Shown in pieces: positions 21,381-33,850 of a DNA stretch of 64,000 bases (positions are counted from its first letter, which is position 1; the number at the start of each line of letters is the position of its first letter). Location of the stretch: positions 806,001 through 870,000 of the forward strand of contig JAGPNK010000005.1 of the NCBI GenBank assembly GCA_020746835.1. The letters are read 5' to 3'. The notes under the pieces are model-generated. The model did not search any database. It saw only the letters and a list, made by a program, of their open reading frames with translations, and had not been told where the DNA came from. The DNA is from Stachybotrys elegans (Eukaryota > Ascomycota > Sordariomycetes > Hypocreales > Stachybotryaceae). The translations under genes and the position numbers were made by a program.

Positions 21381-24300
21381 CACACACGCTAACAGACCAC
21401 TCCTCTCGATATCTGGCTGTAGCAGATACGAATTCGGTCCCTGTATACGCTCATCTCTTACCTGGTTGGTGGCGACATGCATGCGAGCATGTTGGTCGCC
21501 ATCCATGATATCCTGGCAACTTGGGCATCCAGCGCGTTGGTCCATCTACCCCCCCCCCCCTCCCCCTTCTCTCCCTCCTTTCCTTTCCTTTCTTTTTCCT
21601 CTTATCCGCTGCTCCTGACAACGTATCTTTTTACGGAAACCCCCCCCCCCCTCCCCAAGACTCTCACGCCGCTGAAATACCGTGTCCAACGCGAGGCACA
21701 CGCGCCGCGCGTGATGGACCTCGCAGTGGAATGGGAGCTGCCCACAAATGGATGTCGCTACCTTTGCAACTTTGGAAATTGTTGTTTCACAGCCTGCCAT
21801 GGCTCAAACATGGTAGCGCATCTCGCCGAACAGGTCCGAGGGCGCTCTCTTTCTCCCACAATGCAAATAGCAGTAATAGGGAAGACATTCACTCCCACAG
21901 TGAAGAAACTTTGTGAGACGATACCCCTCGTTGACCCCGACACTTCTTGACGAGGTCTCGATTCCGCCCGCCTTTGTGCTCCAGATACCAATTTCCCGAC
22001 GACTCTTTCGCTGATAGGCTCTTTATCTCCGGCAGTCCGCCAAGTCGTTGCTCTTGTAAGCAGACTGGAGATAGCATCAGCCATCTTCGTGGGCAAACAC
22101 GGCGTAGTGCGGCCGTTGGCTGCAGCGAGCGTTGCGCCGCCCAACTACAGCATCCATCGTGTTTCCGGCCGAGCCCCTTCGGCTGCGAGACGTTACCAGC
22201 GTCTCCATGCTGCCGCCCACTTGTACACCAGCCTATCGGACGCTTGGAGACCAAAGTTAGAGCCGAGAGGCTCGCCATTGGCTTCTCGAAGCCGTAAGCT
22301 CTAAGCTAACCATGGTGGAGCTAGGAGAATTTACTCCACGCCTGAACAATAGCCTATTCATCCCACTATTATTCGGCTTTGTCACGTCCACGGACATGGA
22401 CTACGCTTGCAAACGTGGGGAAGAGGTCTATCAGAGAAGCCTGGAAGCCCGAGCAATGAATGAGCTTGTCTAAAATCAACGATCCAGCCACTCACATTCA
22501 GCATCACCGCTTTTCTGCGCGGGGATATTACCCATCATTTTGGGACGCAGCTCCACCATGAATATTGGCGATGCGTGCAGCTCCCAATACACCAGATGCT
22601 TCATTGTCGAGACGACAACGCATTTCCCCAGTATATCTACCTTGCCAAATCTCTTACGTCTCACATGCTAACGTTTTTTCCATGATACTGTGCTAGAAAT
22701 TCGAGGCAATCACGTCCATCCCCGCCCTGCATAGCGGTGCCTGGATATGCTCCGAACCGGCAAAGCTGTCTCGCTGAGAAGCCCACTTGGACAAATTTCC
22801 TAGAGACGCTCCAGCAGGGTCACCTGCCATCTAACTGCACCGATGGATGCGGGCCATGGTTACCCATCGTTGCCCCTAAGCCACCGCTCAGTATTCTCCA
22901 TATGGGCCGTAGTTGCCAAGATATGACGCCAGCGATCACGGTTAGGGCTACGGATACCAAGGCTACAATTTTACTAATGGGAGCGCCCGTACGTATATCT
23001 GGCCCAGTAAGGGTTAGTGCAGCTCCAAGGTCCAGGCAGCCAGGTTTGATTCACTTAGTGACTGTTAACTGCATTGAGGCTGCCGTACGCTTCAAGCTTC
23101 CATCGCCTATTCCTCCAAGTGCCGCCCGTGGCCTCGTATTCACATTCCAGCCGTGCGCTCACGCAGACAAACTTATCCTCAAGTGCTGAGAGGGCTGCTA
23201 GCGCGGGCTGTAGCTTCAGGGTGCCAAGCGGTCGTTTCTCTGCGCCTATACTTCTTTGGATGGATATACGCTCGTTGGCATTCGACACTGTGAAGTCCGA
23301 GCTAGGCAGAGGCAAGGGGTGCTGGCCTCTCACTTGGCCTCACTTTATGCGCAGATCGACTGATCTTGTATGAGTCAATCAACTCATTTGGAAATACTCC
23401 TCTTGCCCGCGCAAGGCAATCAGACAGAATTGCGGCGCTCTACCAGGATCGATTCCTAGACACAAAGTTGCTTTTCCCGCACTTGCATGGTGAATCGCAA
23501 TCTCACAGCATCTGGAACCCTTTGAGAGGGAGCGACCCGAGCTCTCCAGCGGGTGTCTTTGGGAAACAATCCTCTAGAGGGATGCAGCCAATATATTTAA
23601 TACTGACTCTGTCCCTTGGCTACATTCAACCTTCTTCTTCCTTCATTCTGACGCAGGCAGACGACAGCGTATAGGTCGGAATCTCGACTTATCGTCCATT
23701 CTTTGACCCTGGCGTCGCCCTGGTGCCCGGACTGGGACGACAGGTCTTGACTAGTGTCTTCTTTCCTAGCATCGCAGTCCATGTCATTTTCATCCGGGCC
23801 CAGCCTCACTCGTTCCAGCAACTCGGTACCGACTATCCTGGGAACACAACCCTTGTTGCACAGTATGAAGCTTTGCAAAGATGATGCTCACCCCTTTGGG
23901 CATCCCAAACGCGCTTATTCACTCAAGCATCTCGCCAAGCAATGCACGGTTCTCTTGCCTTTAGCCCGAGTTGGTCTTATTGTCTCTTCCTCGTTGGGTT
24001 ATCCCCGTCACTGTCTTTTCGGCATTGCCAGGTCCGAAACTTAGGAGAAAGGCGCCTGCCTGACGCAGCTCTGCATCCTCGGCTCCACTGCTTCTCCGAT
24101 GAATCAAGTGATCTCGCGAATCTTTCGCAAGTAGTAAAGATGATCGCCTCTCGGTTCCATATTCTCGGGACGGTCTGATGCCCAATGGTTTTACCACAAC
24201 CCCGGCACATACTCCGACGCCAGCAGCTGCCCAGGGTCCGCGGCCTTAGGTTTGTGACCAACCCTGAGTCGGTCACGGAAAAGATGAATATGGGTTTAGG

Positions 24301-26177
24301 ACGGATTTTACTCCCATATCTTGCTCCACAAGTCGGGCTCTGGTAGCTCAAACGGGGTCGGCTAACTAGCGGAGTAGAACAGGAGGCGGTTGGATGGTTG
24401 TCTGCTCAGAGGCTTCACTGCCTTGTGATCGAGTCAGAAGGGGGGTTGAGTATTTCGTACGCCCTCAATCACCTACACACCACCAGAACTTGGACTTATT
24501 TTGGATAGTCCAGCTGATCATAGAAGTGAAGAGGCGAGTATCCATTCGTAGCAACCCGTACCTTCCCAGCACTGTGATCACCAATGTGATATCAGAGAGC
24601 CGACTATCTCATCTGTATCTAGCATTCTAGGACCCAATTCGCCGCCACATTCAGCTACCGGCATCCCTCCGACATCGAGAGCTGTGCTTCCTTCCTACAT
24701 ATCGGGAGTACGACAAGGGGCACTGGCAGGCCTCCTACACAATACTACATTTGCCTCATCAAGCGTTGCATTCCCTCCACATTGCTTCAAGGGAGTGTGG
24801 TAAAATACCGTACCAAGGAGCCAGGCTCATTTCTCCAGGGGATAGGAACACAGCAGGTAGCCTTGATCAAGCGATTTGGTCAGCGTAATAAGGTTCTGCA
24901 TGTGCTTCAACAGTAGGTGGTCAGCTCCTCGATATCAACCAGGTCAGATATCCATGACTCAATCAGACCCAACGCCGGCATGGGGGGGGGGTTCCTTCGG
25001 GCTTAGAGCATATTACGGGATGGAGGGCGACTTCAGAGTCACAATCTAGCGGGGTCTGTAAACCTCAGCATGGTCGGGCTTGAAGGCTGGAGAATCGACC
25101 TGTGCACCCTCTGAAGAGGCAATCAGTGCTCTTGGTGAGCGATGTAGTATGGCAAAAGCTGATTGAGCCGGGGTTGAATAGATTTTTTCCCATAAATGGC
25201 ACTCTGAGGTCCGCAACCAAGGCCCCAAGGCTATGCAGGCGTCACAGGCATGGCGATTGGTGAGCGATATCTATAAACAGATGCATTCGTCTCGTTGAGC
25301 AAACACATACAACAGATTCTGCCCAGCTCTCCGTCCCAAATCAGTCCACATTAGTGATAAATCATGGTACGATATGTACGGCATATAAAGCTTATAATGG
25401 CCATGGTGATTGTCTTGGAGCATCTCGCCACTATTGTTACTTTCGACCACGGCGATAGCGGCCCTGACAGACGCTCCAGGAGATGTGAACTCACCCACCA
25501 CTATACTGTATCATCACCTTCCACCCCTCCCCCATGGCAGAAATAGCAATAGCGGCGCTGTCCGTGGTTCCTCACAGCGGGTCAAAGCCTTCTAGTCTCC
25601 CGGCGCCGATTTTCTGGTAGACACAGGCCGTGCTATATCTTACATTGGGGACTACTATGCGGCCTCTGACAGCGGTTTCATGTGTTACCTGGTGGGCCAG
25701 AGTACACATGTCCTCCTGTTAACAAGACAATGAGCTTCAATCAGCATATATTGTGACGTAGAACCCATTGATCCAGTACTTGATCATGTACAACCTACAT
25801 GTCCTGCCCTAGTGGGCCATCCTCTCTCAGTCAGTTGACTGCGCCTCTCTTCGGCCAACTCAATTTACACCATGAACAGCATCCCTCCTAGGGCAGGCCT
25901 AATGGGCAAAGTGAGTGGCAGCCACGCTCTGAACGGAGCTAGAAGCGTCATTTACACTGAGCTCGGATACAATCAGCCATCATTTGAGGGTGTCAGTACC
26001 TTCTACGCCAATAGTTGTTCGAGTCCAGAGGCACGTCGAAGGGATAGTGCCTACAGCAAATCACTTCGGCAGATGGGTGAGTGTACAGATGCGCTTGGGC
26101 GATAAAGTACAGTCACTCCTGGCCAGATAAAATGACTATGAGAGCATGGTTTGATGTGGTTGAGTATGTTGGTATTT

Positions 26178-27968
26178 CTATCCCACAACAGCATCTTCGT
26201 CATTGCCTGCATCATCCATTTCCTGGAGCACCTCCTCCATCTCAGCCTCCGTCGCCTCCAGGCCTTCAGAGCTCATGAGCTTGCTATCCTTGTCCTCCGC
26301 TGTTTTCATGGTTAGCCAGTATATTGACGTATGGTAGAAATATTTCTTACTTCGAGCTTCGACGAGAAGATTCTCCTGAACTTCGCAATCAGTCAGGATG
26401 GAGTAATCTCCAATAACACATCGCTTGCCAAGAATGCACTTGGTCAGTTTGCACCCTTTGCCCACCACAACTCCATCCATGAGAAGACACTGTGAGAGCT
26501 TGGCACCTTCCTGAATTTGACAGTTGGCGCCGATAACGGTTTCTTTGATCGATGTCTTCTCCTCAATCGTGGTATTCTCGGCGATGAGGCTGTCCTGCTT
26601 GGTGATGGTCGTTCGCGGCTTGACACCCTCTGGGTATGCTACCTTCCTGGCGTGTGCGAAAGGAGAGGCAGATTCAGCCCCAGCTTCTTCTATAGAGGGC
26701 AGTTTTGCCAATTGAAGGGAGATGGCCAGTAGTAGCTGCGCCGTGTCCACACGTCGAATCAATGGCGCAGGGTCGGTTCCTTTTTGGCTGTGGATGTAGG
26801 CCAGCACGGATGGCACTTGGAAGTCCTGGCTCTTGCTTGTCGAGCCACGGCGACCTCGTCCAGATTGTCCAGGGCCAGCTTTTGTAAGTGCTGGCGCACT
26901 TTGTTTCAACGGGGCAGCTTCGTTAGGGCTGGAGTCCCGCGGAGAATCAGTGCTGCGCGGCGTTGAGGGCTGTGCTTCTTCCGATTTGCCATTGTCGCAC
27001 ACCGTCTCAAACTTGAGCTTGCGAACCAGGCCAGGCTGCCAGCCGGCCTTGGCCCACCAACCAACCACATCTTCGCCAATGCTTTCCAGTCGCTCATTCT
27101 CCTTTATGAAGTCGAGAACCCATTTGGGGAAGATGTAAATGTGGGCGTCTCTGTGGGTGGTGAGCATACGCACTCGAGGGTGTGCCTTAAGCAAGCCGTG
27201 TCGGATGGGAAGCCCCTTCTTCTCTTCCGTGAGGTCATTCAGCGAATCGGTAGGCATAGAGTATACCAGCTCCGACAGGTTTGGGATAAGTGAGCCCTTG
27301 GGAGGGGAGACGGCGGAAGGAGCAAGTGGTGAGGTCGCAATGAAGTCGGTCTCTTCTCCCTTCACAATCGGCGTCGTCTTCGTATCATACCAAACACCAA
27401 GTCCTCCGCTGTGGGGTGTCAAGCGGCCATTGTTGAAGCTAGATATGTCCAGGAGGTCGGTGAGACTTGCTGATTTCACCATCCAGGCCTGCAGAAGCTT
27501 GTCCGCACCTAGTTCGCAGACGAGATCGCACGGGAGAACGAGGAAATCGCCCGTGACAAGCTGTCGAACTTCGGGTAGCCTGAGGATTTCCGCAGTGCCC
27601 GTGTTCTGGTCCAGATCCGCAGGGGCTAGAATATCTGGTCGAGGAAGTGGCAGACCAGTAAGGAAAGGGTTTGTGTTCATGGCACTCTCGATAGCCACGG
27701 ACGCCGAGGGCGGGCAGATCAAGGTGATATCTGCGTGTCTCAGTCTCGCCAGCCCTCACACCCAGTAGAGAGGTATAGGGTACTCACTGGTAATTCCTGT
27801 TCGGTAGCAAAGATCGATCGGATACCATACCATTGGCCGATTGGCAATGGGCAGTAGAGCCTTGGGATTCTCATCTGGATTCGAGGTGAAGGTCGGGAAC
27901 GAAGATCCGGGACCGCAAAGAATCAGGGCTTGAAGCCCAGTTGAGGGCATCGATATAGCGTGGGGCAT
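26178..27968 (-). CDS. GCD1: Translation initiation factor eIF2B subunit gamma
   Basis: Exons 27968-27788, 27730-26351 and 26299-26178; product about 560 aa. The N terminus (GLQALILCGPGSSFPTF, then NPKALLPIANRPMVWYPID) is the nucleotidyltransferase-like fold of the eIF2B gamma/epsilon family. Residues ~430-520 form left-handed beta-helix hexapeptide repeats (TTIEEKTSIKETVIGANCQI, then VVVGKGCKLTKCILGKRCVI). An acidic tail closes the protein. The eIF2B complex exchanges GDP for GTP on eIF2 in the cytosol and is the target of eIF2-phosphorylation stress control; gamma and epsilon form the catalytic subcomplex. A Ser/Thr-rich linker (~280-330) between the two domains is typical of filamentous fungi. 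The second intron (26300-26350, 51 nt) has no stop and would be translatable if kept; splicing joins VEAR to TEDKD. The gene is divergent from the Pex22-like gene. Confidence 0.93.
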
Positions 27969-28607
27969 TTTCGATGAACGAACGACGTCAGTTGCGAGCC
28001 TGGGCTGTAAGAATGAGGCAGTCCCTCTCGCGGATGTAAATCTCTCGCGTCGCAGCAGTCCCAGAATTCACTCGCACCCGCTCTCCCGATACGATATGAC
28101 GGCGAATAAGGCGATGGAGTTGGCTTTAATGGGAGATTTCACTATGAAGAGTCATATCCTTTGCTTGAGAAGTTAAGGTGGGATGGTGGGGCATCATGTG
28201 GCTGATATTCATGTAGGCTAAGTATCAAGCCACATTCTTGGTTCTGTAAACTGTGGCGCAGCGGCTCATCGTCGGCTCGGTCAATCGATAGTCCCCGGCC
28301 AATCAGCGCTCGTGCCTGGCCAGTCGCGCGTTGCTGGGTGATATTGCTCCACTCGTGTTGATATTGGTGAGCCCAGCCACCTCGGTTCAAGGACGGGCTG
28401 AGATAGATGACCCCATTCCGAATCTCAGGCACGACCCTCTTATCATATCGTCGTCAATCTGTCTTTGTTATACGAAGTGTCATTTCTGGAACTGAGCAGT
28501 TTCCAGTTGGATGCACCGCGTGCAAGACAATCATCGACTTGACAAGCCCAATATCGCGTCTCTCCTTTTTAGGCTGCGGCCTCGCAATGCGACAGTTTAT
28601 CGACTAA
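27969..28607. promoter_or_regulatory. Bidirectional promoter region GCD1 / Pex22-like gene
   Basis: 639 bp between two divergent start codons; no gene within. It must contain both promoters. I see no strong TATA box. Confidence 0.6.
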
Positions 28608-29917
28608 ATGTCGGCTCCATACGATAGAAACGGTTCGCGGCGAGGCGTGTGGAGTCATTGGGTGCCGCTGGCTGTTACTCTCACTGTCGCGACCGTTGGG
28701 GTTGCAGCGTGGGCATGGAGCCAGCGAAAGGATGGCGAGGAGGACGATCACGAGCCTGGCCTCGACTATGAGAACGCGGACTACGGCGACAACCCCCCTT
28801 ACGGCGCGGCTGATCGCAGCGCGAAGAAGCCGCCGCAGCCGCCACCCAGCGAGACTCATGGAGTTACGCTTGCGCCCAACGACCCTACGAATCCTACCTG
28901 GACTGCGCGTATGTCGGGCGCTCTTCGGCGAACGCCCAGTCCTCAGCAATTCCTCGATTCTACAGGCAAATCGTTGGCTGCCGGCGTTGCTGCAGCAGGG
29001 GCCGCTGTGGGCAAGGCCCTGGCCTCCATCCGGGAAGAAGAGAAGCCTTTCCCTGACAACAACCCTTGGTCCGAGGAGGCGGATGCGAAGAAGGATCGCG
29101 CCGGTCCCTCATATGGGAAGAACAGAAAGACTGTAGTCATTATCGTCTCCGCGGACTCAAATGCTGCAGCTCTTGCTGACGATGACTTCCACGAGCATGC
29201 CGTAAGTCCGGACGCCCGTGTACCATGAGCACCGACTAACCAGCCTCCAGTCAATTTTATCGCATATCCCGCGCCACACCGATTTTTCCAAGACCAAGTT
29301 ATTTGTTCTGATATACAACCCGACTTCCGAGGAGCCCGTGCTGGATGCCAATACGAGTAACCTTCCGCCTCCTTCGCTGAGCTCGTCCTTTTCTAACATT
29401 GGTCACGACCAAGCGCAATTGCCAGGCGAGGAAGGCAAGAGCCCCATGTAAGCCAACAAAGCTGCCGTCCAGGGGCTCCGCTGGTGCTAATTACTTTGGT
29501 AGAATGAACTATTCTTCGACAAACTCGGCTTTCAATGCTGTATACTCACAGGCATTGGCCCTTGTCGAAAAAGAGAGCATGATTATCCCCTTCAATACTC
29601 TCAACAGCCCTGTCTATATCCTCAGGCAGCTTAAGCCCGAGCCTGATGTGGTCTATCTCCAGGAATCCCTGTCTGGTGGGAACGGAAGTGTCATCACCAG
29701 CCTTCAAACCTGGCTTCGGCGTGATGTTATCCTCGTCGTGGGAGCCGAGAGCGGGTCTGGCGGTTTGGCAGATAGCGAGTCCGAGGCAGAGAAGTCCACC
29801 AAGGACGAGAAGTGGTGGCAAAAGCCTGAGAGAGTAGGCCGTGGAAGGGGTGTGGTTGTTGTTGACGGCATGAGAGTGACTGATGATTGGACTCGCAGAG
29901 TTCTGGGTCAGGAATGA
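28608..29917 (+). CDS. Membrane-anchored protein, Pex22-like
   Basis: Exons 28608-29201, 29251-29447 and 29503-29917; product about 401 aa. Residues ~15-37 (HWVPLAVTLTVATVGVAAWA) form the single transmembrane segment, just after a short N terminus. Then comes an acidic, Pro-rich linker. From ~168 (KNRKTVVIIVSADSNAA) the protein has alternating strands and helices like a Rossmann-type domain: KTKLFVLIYNP, PVYILRQLKPEPDVVYLQES, WLRRDVILVVGAES and GRGVVVVDGMRV. This arrangement fits peroxin 22-like proteins of filamentous fungi, which hold the ubiquitin-conjugating enzyme Pex4 at the peroxisome surface so that the receptor Pex5 can be ubiquitinated and recycled. I recall the family by its layout only, so the name is a proposal. 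Splice phases are consistent at both junctions. Confidence 0.62.
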
Positions 29918-30691
29918 GGGTTGGGAATCTGCGGCAATGGGGGAGCGAGAGATACCATTTCATGCTATTATTTCTGGAGACTACGACGTGTTGGACTTCG
30001 CATTTCTTACAGTCATGAGTTGCGGCTGGTGTCATTTGCAAAAAGACGATGGATGAAATCGATGTATACAGAAATCAACGTGACGAACACACCGATTGAA
30101 GATGATTGATATAACGCGGCCATAACTCCGGGGTAAGAGACCGGGACAACAGCACGAAGCCTTTTCAATACAGTCCAAGAATCGCATCTCGCATCTACTC
30201 GTGATTATCTTCACTGGCATGTTCTTGTCACTCGCCGACAAAGGTACTTGAACCTGGGGTGACATCACGTGATATCTGACCCCTGCCTAGATTGGCGTCA
30301 ACATCAGACCTCCAAACCCGGCCACATTCGTACCACATCCAACAGCGACTCGCGAAGCAGGCGTCCTTCGCGACAGGACAGCGCATCGATATCGAAGCAA
30401 TTAATTCCCTTCTCGACTTATATATATCCGTATCAGTCACGTCGCCAATTTATGGAGTGATCCGCATACATCTGCCAGCACCGCGTTGCCCGGCACGCAT
30501 CATCGCGAGTCACGTCCACGGCCTTCTCCACAGCCCGCCAACACTTACGGCTGTACCCGATCGACTTGACTTCACCTTTTCTCCGGTCGCGCAAACCGAA
30601 CTTCGATGTTGGGGGGTGATAGGTGAAGTCTAAACGTGGCAGAGTTCGCAAAGCTTGGACACGCCCCAACAGGCGCTGTGTCTAAGTCGCC
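29918..30691. other. Intergenic upstream of SPT20
   Basis: Promoter region. TTATATATATCC near 30418-30429 is a possible TATA element about 265 nt before the SPT20 start. No gene seen. Confidence 0.45.
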
Positions 30692-33600
30692 ATGGCCCCT
30701 GTCACACCCTCTCCTGCAGCTTCCAACAATGCAACAACCAAAATGAAGCGACCTGTCCCTCCGGGCATCCAGACAAACGGAACTGCATCGTCAAAACAGT
30801 CGCCTTCGCCTCTCATGTCTGCTAAGAAGCCCCCGCCGAGCGCGAAGCAACCAGCAAGTTCCGCTAGCGAACGCAGTATCACTGCCTCCACTGTACGGCC
30901 CATCAATCGCGCCCGCCGCGAGGCATCACAGGTGCAAGGAAGGAATTCAAGAAACAGTGCAGGCCTGCGCTCGGCATCCTTCTCCGCTGATATGGGCGCC
31001 CGCGACGACGAGCCACCGCGCTATGGTACGGCGCAGAGCCCATGACCCCTTATGTGCCTCGGTACTAACACTCGTCTAGTGGTGACTGATAACTACATCC
31101 TCAAGAAACACTCCGGTCGCCCGCCGTCGCTAGTCGTACATATGCATCCGAACCACTTCCGCTTCGATGGCCAAGATGGAATGTTTCAATACAAGTCACC
31201 CATGAGGATATTCCTCGACCATGTCCGCGCCCGCACGATCCCTCACGACCTGCTCGAATACTTCATACAAGGAAACGTTCCATTCTACGACGGATGTCTC
31301 ATAGTCCAGGTCTATGACCACAAGTCAGTGGCCCAGACCAAGGACGTCAGCAAGCCGCCGTCTGCAGCGAGCACCGTTGCCCCTTCTTCCGTCCACAACT
31401 ACAACCATTACCTAACACCCTCGCCATTTGTGCCTTTTCCCAAGGAAGAGTCACACGCCAATGATGAAAACTCTAAACCCATGGAGGATGTGAAGGAAAA
31501 GTCCGCGGAAGAGAAGGATCGAGAGAACATGCCGGCGCCAACTCTTCCCTCTGAAACTCAAAAGGCAAAGATAACCTTAAAACCCAAGGTTTTCACGGTT
31601 GTTTTGCATCCGACACCGGAGAGTTTGAGCGCCGACCTACTTATCAAAGCCAACACCGTCAAGGGATCTACAGATGCGCGAGGAAACGTGGATTCTTCGA
31701 GTGTCGTGCCGCCCCCGACACCATCCTCAGTAGTTCCACCGACACCTGTTGCAGGCGCCATGCCACCGCCCACAAAGAAGGTGAAACGTGAAAAGATGGA
31801 ACTTGACGGCAGCAACATATATGCCGCCGAAGGGCAGATATTGCTAGCTACTACCGCTCCGCTATACTTGGAGCCTACGGGCAGCGCCGAGGAGACGATC
31901 GCTTTGCTTGAAATAATGAGCCATCCCAAGCACTCGGATGCACCACCTCAACCTAAGACCCGCAAGCGCACCGTTGCCGAAATGGCCGCAGACGAAGCTG
32001 CAGCGGCTGAGCAAGAAAGGTTCATGCTTACGCTGGATGAACGCCTGCTGCCAAGTACCGCTAGCCAGGGCGCTGTTGGAGCAGATGGCGACGGCCCATC
32101 TGGGGCCTCCACCTTTGAGCCCCGATTCGAGCGGTTCAAAGTCATTGCCGACATTAAGAGAGAGCATGCCGAGAAGAAAGAACAAGAAAAGATTAAGCAG
32201 CAGGAGAAGCAAGAGAATGATAGGAGGCTTCAGCAGCAGCGGATCCAGCAGCAACAACAGGAGCAGCACCTGGCGGCACAGAGACAGCAAGCCGAGGCTG
32301 AGAGAGCAAGACGTGAAGCAGCTGCTCTCAGGGAGACCCAGATGCGACAGGCAGAGGCGCAACGCCAAGCGATGGCTGCGCGCGCTGCCTCGACACCCAC
32401 AACTCAAGCCAATGCAGCAACACCGACGGTGGGCCAGCCACAGCAGGCACACGTTACCCAAACACCAGTTCCTATTCCGAATCCCATGTCCGCTCCCACT
32501 CCGACACCTGTGCCTAACATGCCTGTGCAAGCGCAGCCTCGCTTTCCTTCCCAAATCTCTCAACCTCCAGCGTCTTCTCCCGTCCTTCGACAAGGAACGC
32601 CGCAAAACATGTCGTCTCCCATGGTTGGCGGTGCGCCTATGCAGCAAACGAATTCTGGTATGGCGGCAAGCCCTCCAAGGCCACCATCGGTGGTTCAGAA
32701 CCACCCCATGGCAGTGCCAATGACGCATAACATGTCGGCAAGGGGCAGCCAACAGAGCCACCCCTCTGGAACTCCCCGGATACCGCACTCTACCCCTAAT
32801 ATGGCGCACGGTACACCTATCAACCGGCAGCCGATGGTCACTCCTCGCATGACGCAAGCGAGCCCGCCTCCTAACATGATGGCCCAGAATTCTCAAATGG
32901 CCAACCCTAATGTGATGATGGCCAACCAGGGCATGGGTCAGCCAAATCCCCAGGCTATTGCGCAAATGCAAGCACAGCAACGAGCTATTGCACAGCAACA
33001 ACAGTTGGCAGCGGCACTGCAGAACGGCAATATGAACGGTGCCATGAACGGCGCCATGAATGGTCAACAGGCATCCCCACAGCAGCAAGCACAGTTCATG
33101 ATGCAGGTCGCACAAAGACAGATGATGATACAGCAGCAGCAGCAGAACACCATGCTGAATCCTCAGCAGCAGCAGCATTTGGCCCAGCAGTATGCTCAAC
33201 TTCAGAGCTTGCAGAACAACCAAATGCGTCAAATGCACCCTCAGATGCAGCAGCAGATGCAGCAGCAACTGCAACAGCAGATGGCTCGCATGGGTCAAAT
33301 GGGTCAGATGGGCCAAATGGGTCAGATGAACCAGATGGGGCAGATGAACCAGATGGGTCAAATGGGACAGATGGGTCAAATGGGACAGATGGGACAGATG
33401 GGCCAGATGGGAGGCCAGATGAACAATCCGATGCAGAGGCAAATCAGTGGGCAGATGATGAATGGTGGCAACCCCAATATGCAGGCGTTGGCTGCTATGC
33501 AAATGCAACAGCAACAACAGCAGCAGCACCAGCATCAACAGCACCCGCAGCAACAGCAACCAAGCAACTTGCAAGCGATGCAGCTGCAGGTTCAGACAAA

Positions 33601-33850
33601 TGCGCGACAAATCTTCCAACGGATGCTCACGCCCTACTCCAACAAATATGGGTCGGCTGAGAATGTTCCCCCGGAGATTATGGAGCAGCTGAAGACAAAC
33701 TCGCTGCAAACCGCCCAGAAAATGTTCCAGAACTCCATCCAGCAACGTCGCCAGCAGCAGCAGCAGCAGCAGCAAATGATGCTACAGCAACAGGCCGCTA
33801 TGCAAGGCATGGGAGGTATGGGAGGCATGATGGGCAATCAGGGGATGTAA
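30692..33850 (+). CDS. SPT20: SAGA complex subunit Spt20
   Basis: Exons 30692-31025 and 31080-33850; product about 1034 aa. After a Ser/Pro-rich N terminus, residues ~110-200 hold the conserved Spt20 domain: VVTDNYILKKHSGRPPSLVV, MHPNHFRFDGQDGMFQYKSP, and LLEYFIQGNVPFYDGCLIVQ. The rest is long and disordered: a charged Gln-rich coiled region (HAEKKEQEKIKQQEKQEN), then Pro/Met/Gln-rich sequence with several poly-Q runs, and a tandem MGQ repeat at ~849-890. Spt20 is the structural subunit that keeps the SAGA histone acetyltransferase/deubiquitinase complex together in the nucleus and supports recruitment to promoters. The 54-nt intron lies exactly at the start of the conserved domain (PRY|VVTDN). 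Poly-Q regions are a likely site of length variation between strains. Confidence 0.9.
33290..33419 (+). repeat. 9-bp coding repeat, MGQ/MNQ units in SPT20
   Basis: About 14 units of a 9-nt sequence close to ATGGGTCAG encode Met-Gly-Gln, with a few Met-Asn-Gln variants. Third positions vary among units, so selection may maintain the peptide pattern. Confidence 0.85.

Larger units (their letters stand above)
20121..26177. other. 6-kb gene-free region upstream of the C2H2 gene
   Basis: No frame in this stretch reads like protein, and no transposase or reverse-transcriptase motif was recognised. It contains a (CTGTAG)8 repeat, a (CATC)6 repeat, poly-C runs near 21550 and 21642, and the fused words TACCTTAGTA/TACTCCGTA at 21208-21224. 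It may be a long promoter and leader for the leftward zinc-finger gene, the remains of degenerate elements, or both. Confidence 0.45.

Noticed and set aside
22737..23189. 150-codon plus-strand frame in the desert upstream of the C2H2 gene
   Set aside because: No recognisable motif, odd composition, no flanking exon; treated as a chance frame.
31862..33775. 637-codon open frame antisense to SPT20, rich in Leu and His
   Set aside because: It mirrors the poly-Gln/Met-Gln coding sequence of SPT20 (CAG/CTG complement) and has no domain; the sense strand carries the conserved Spt20 domain.
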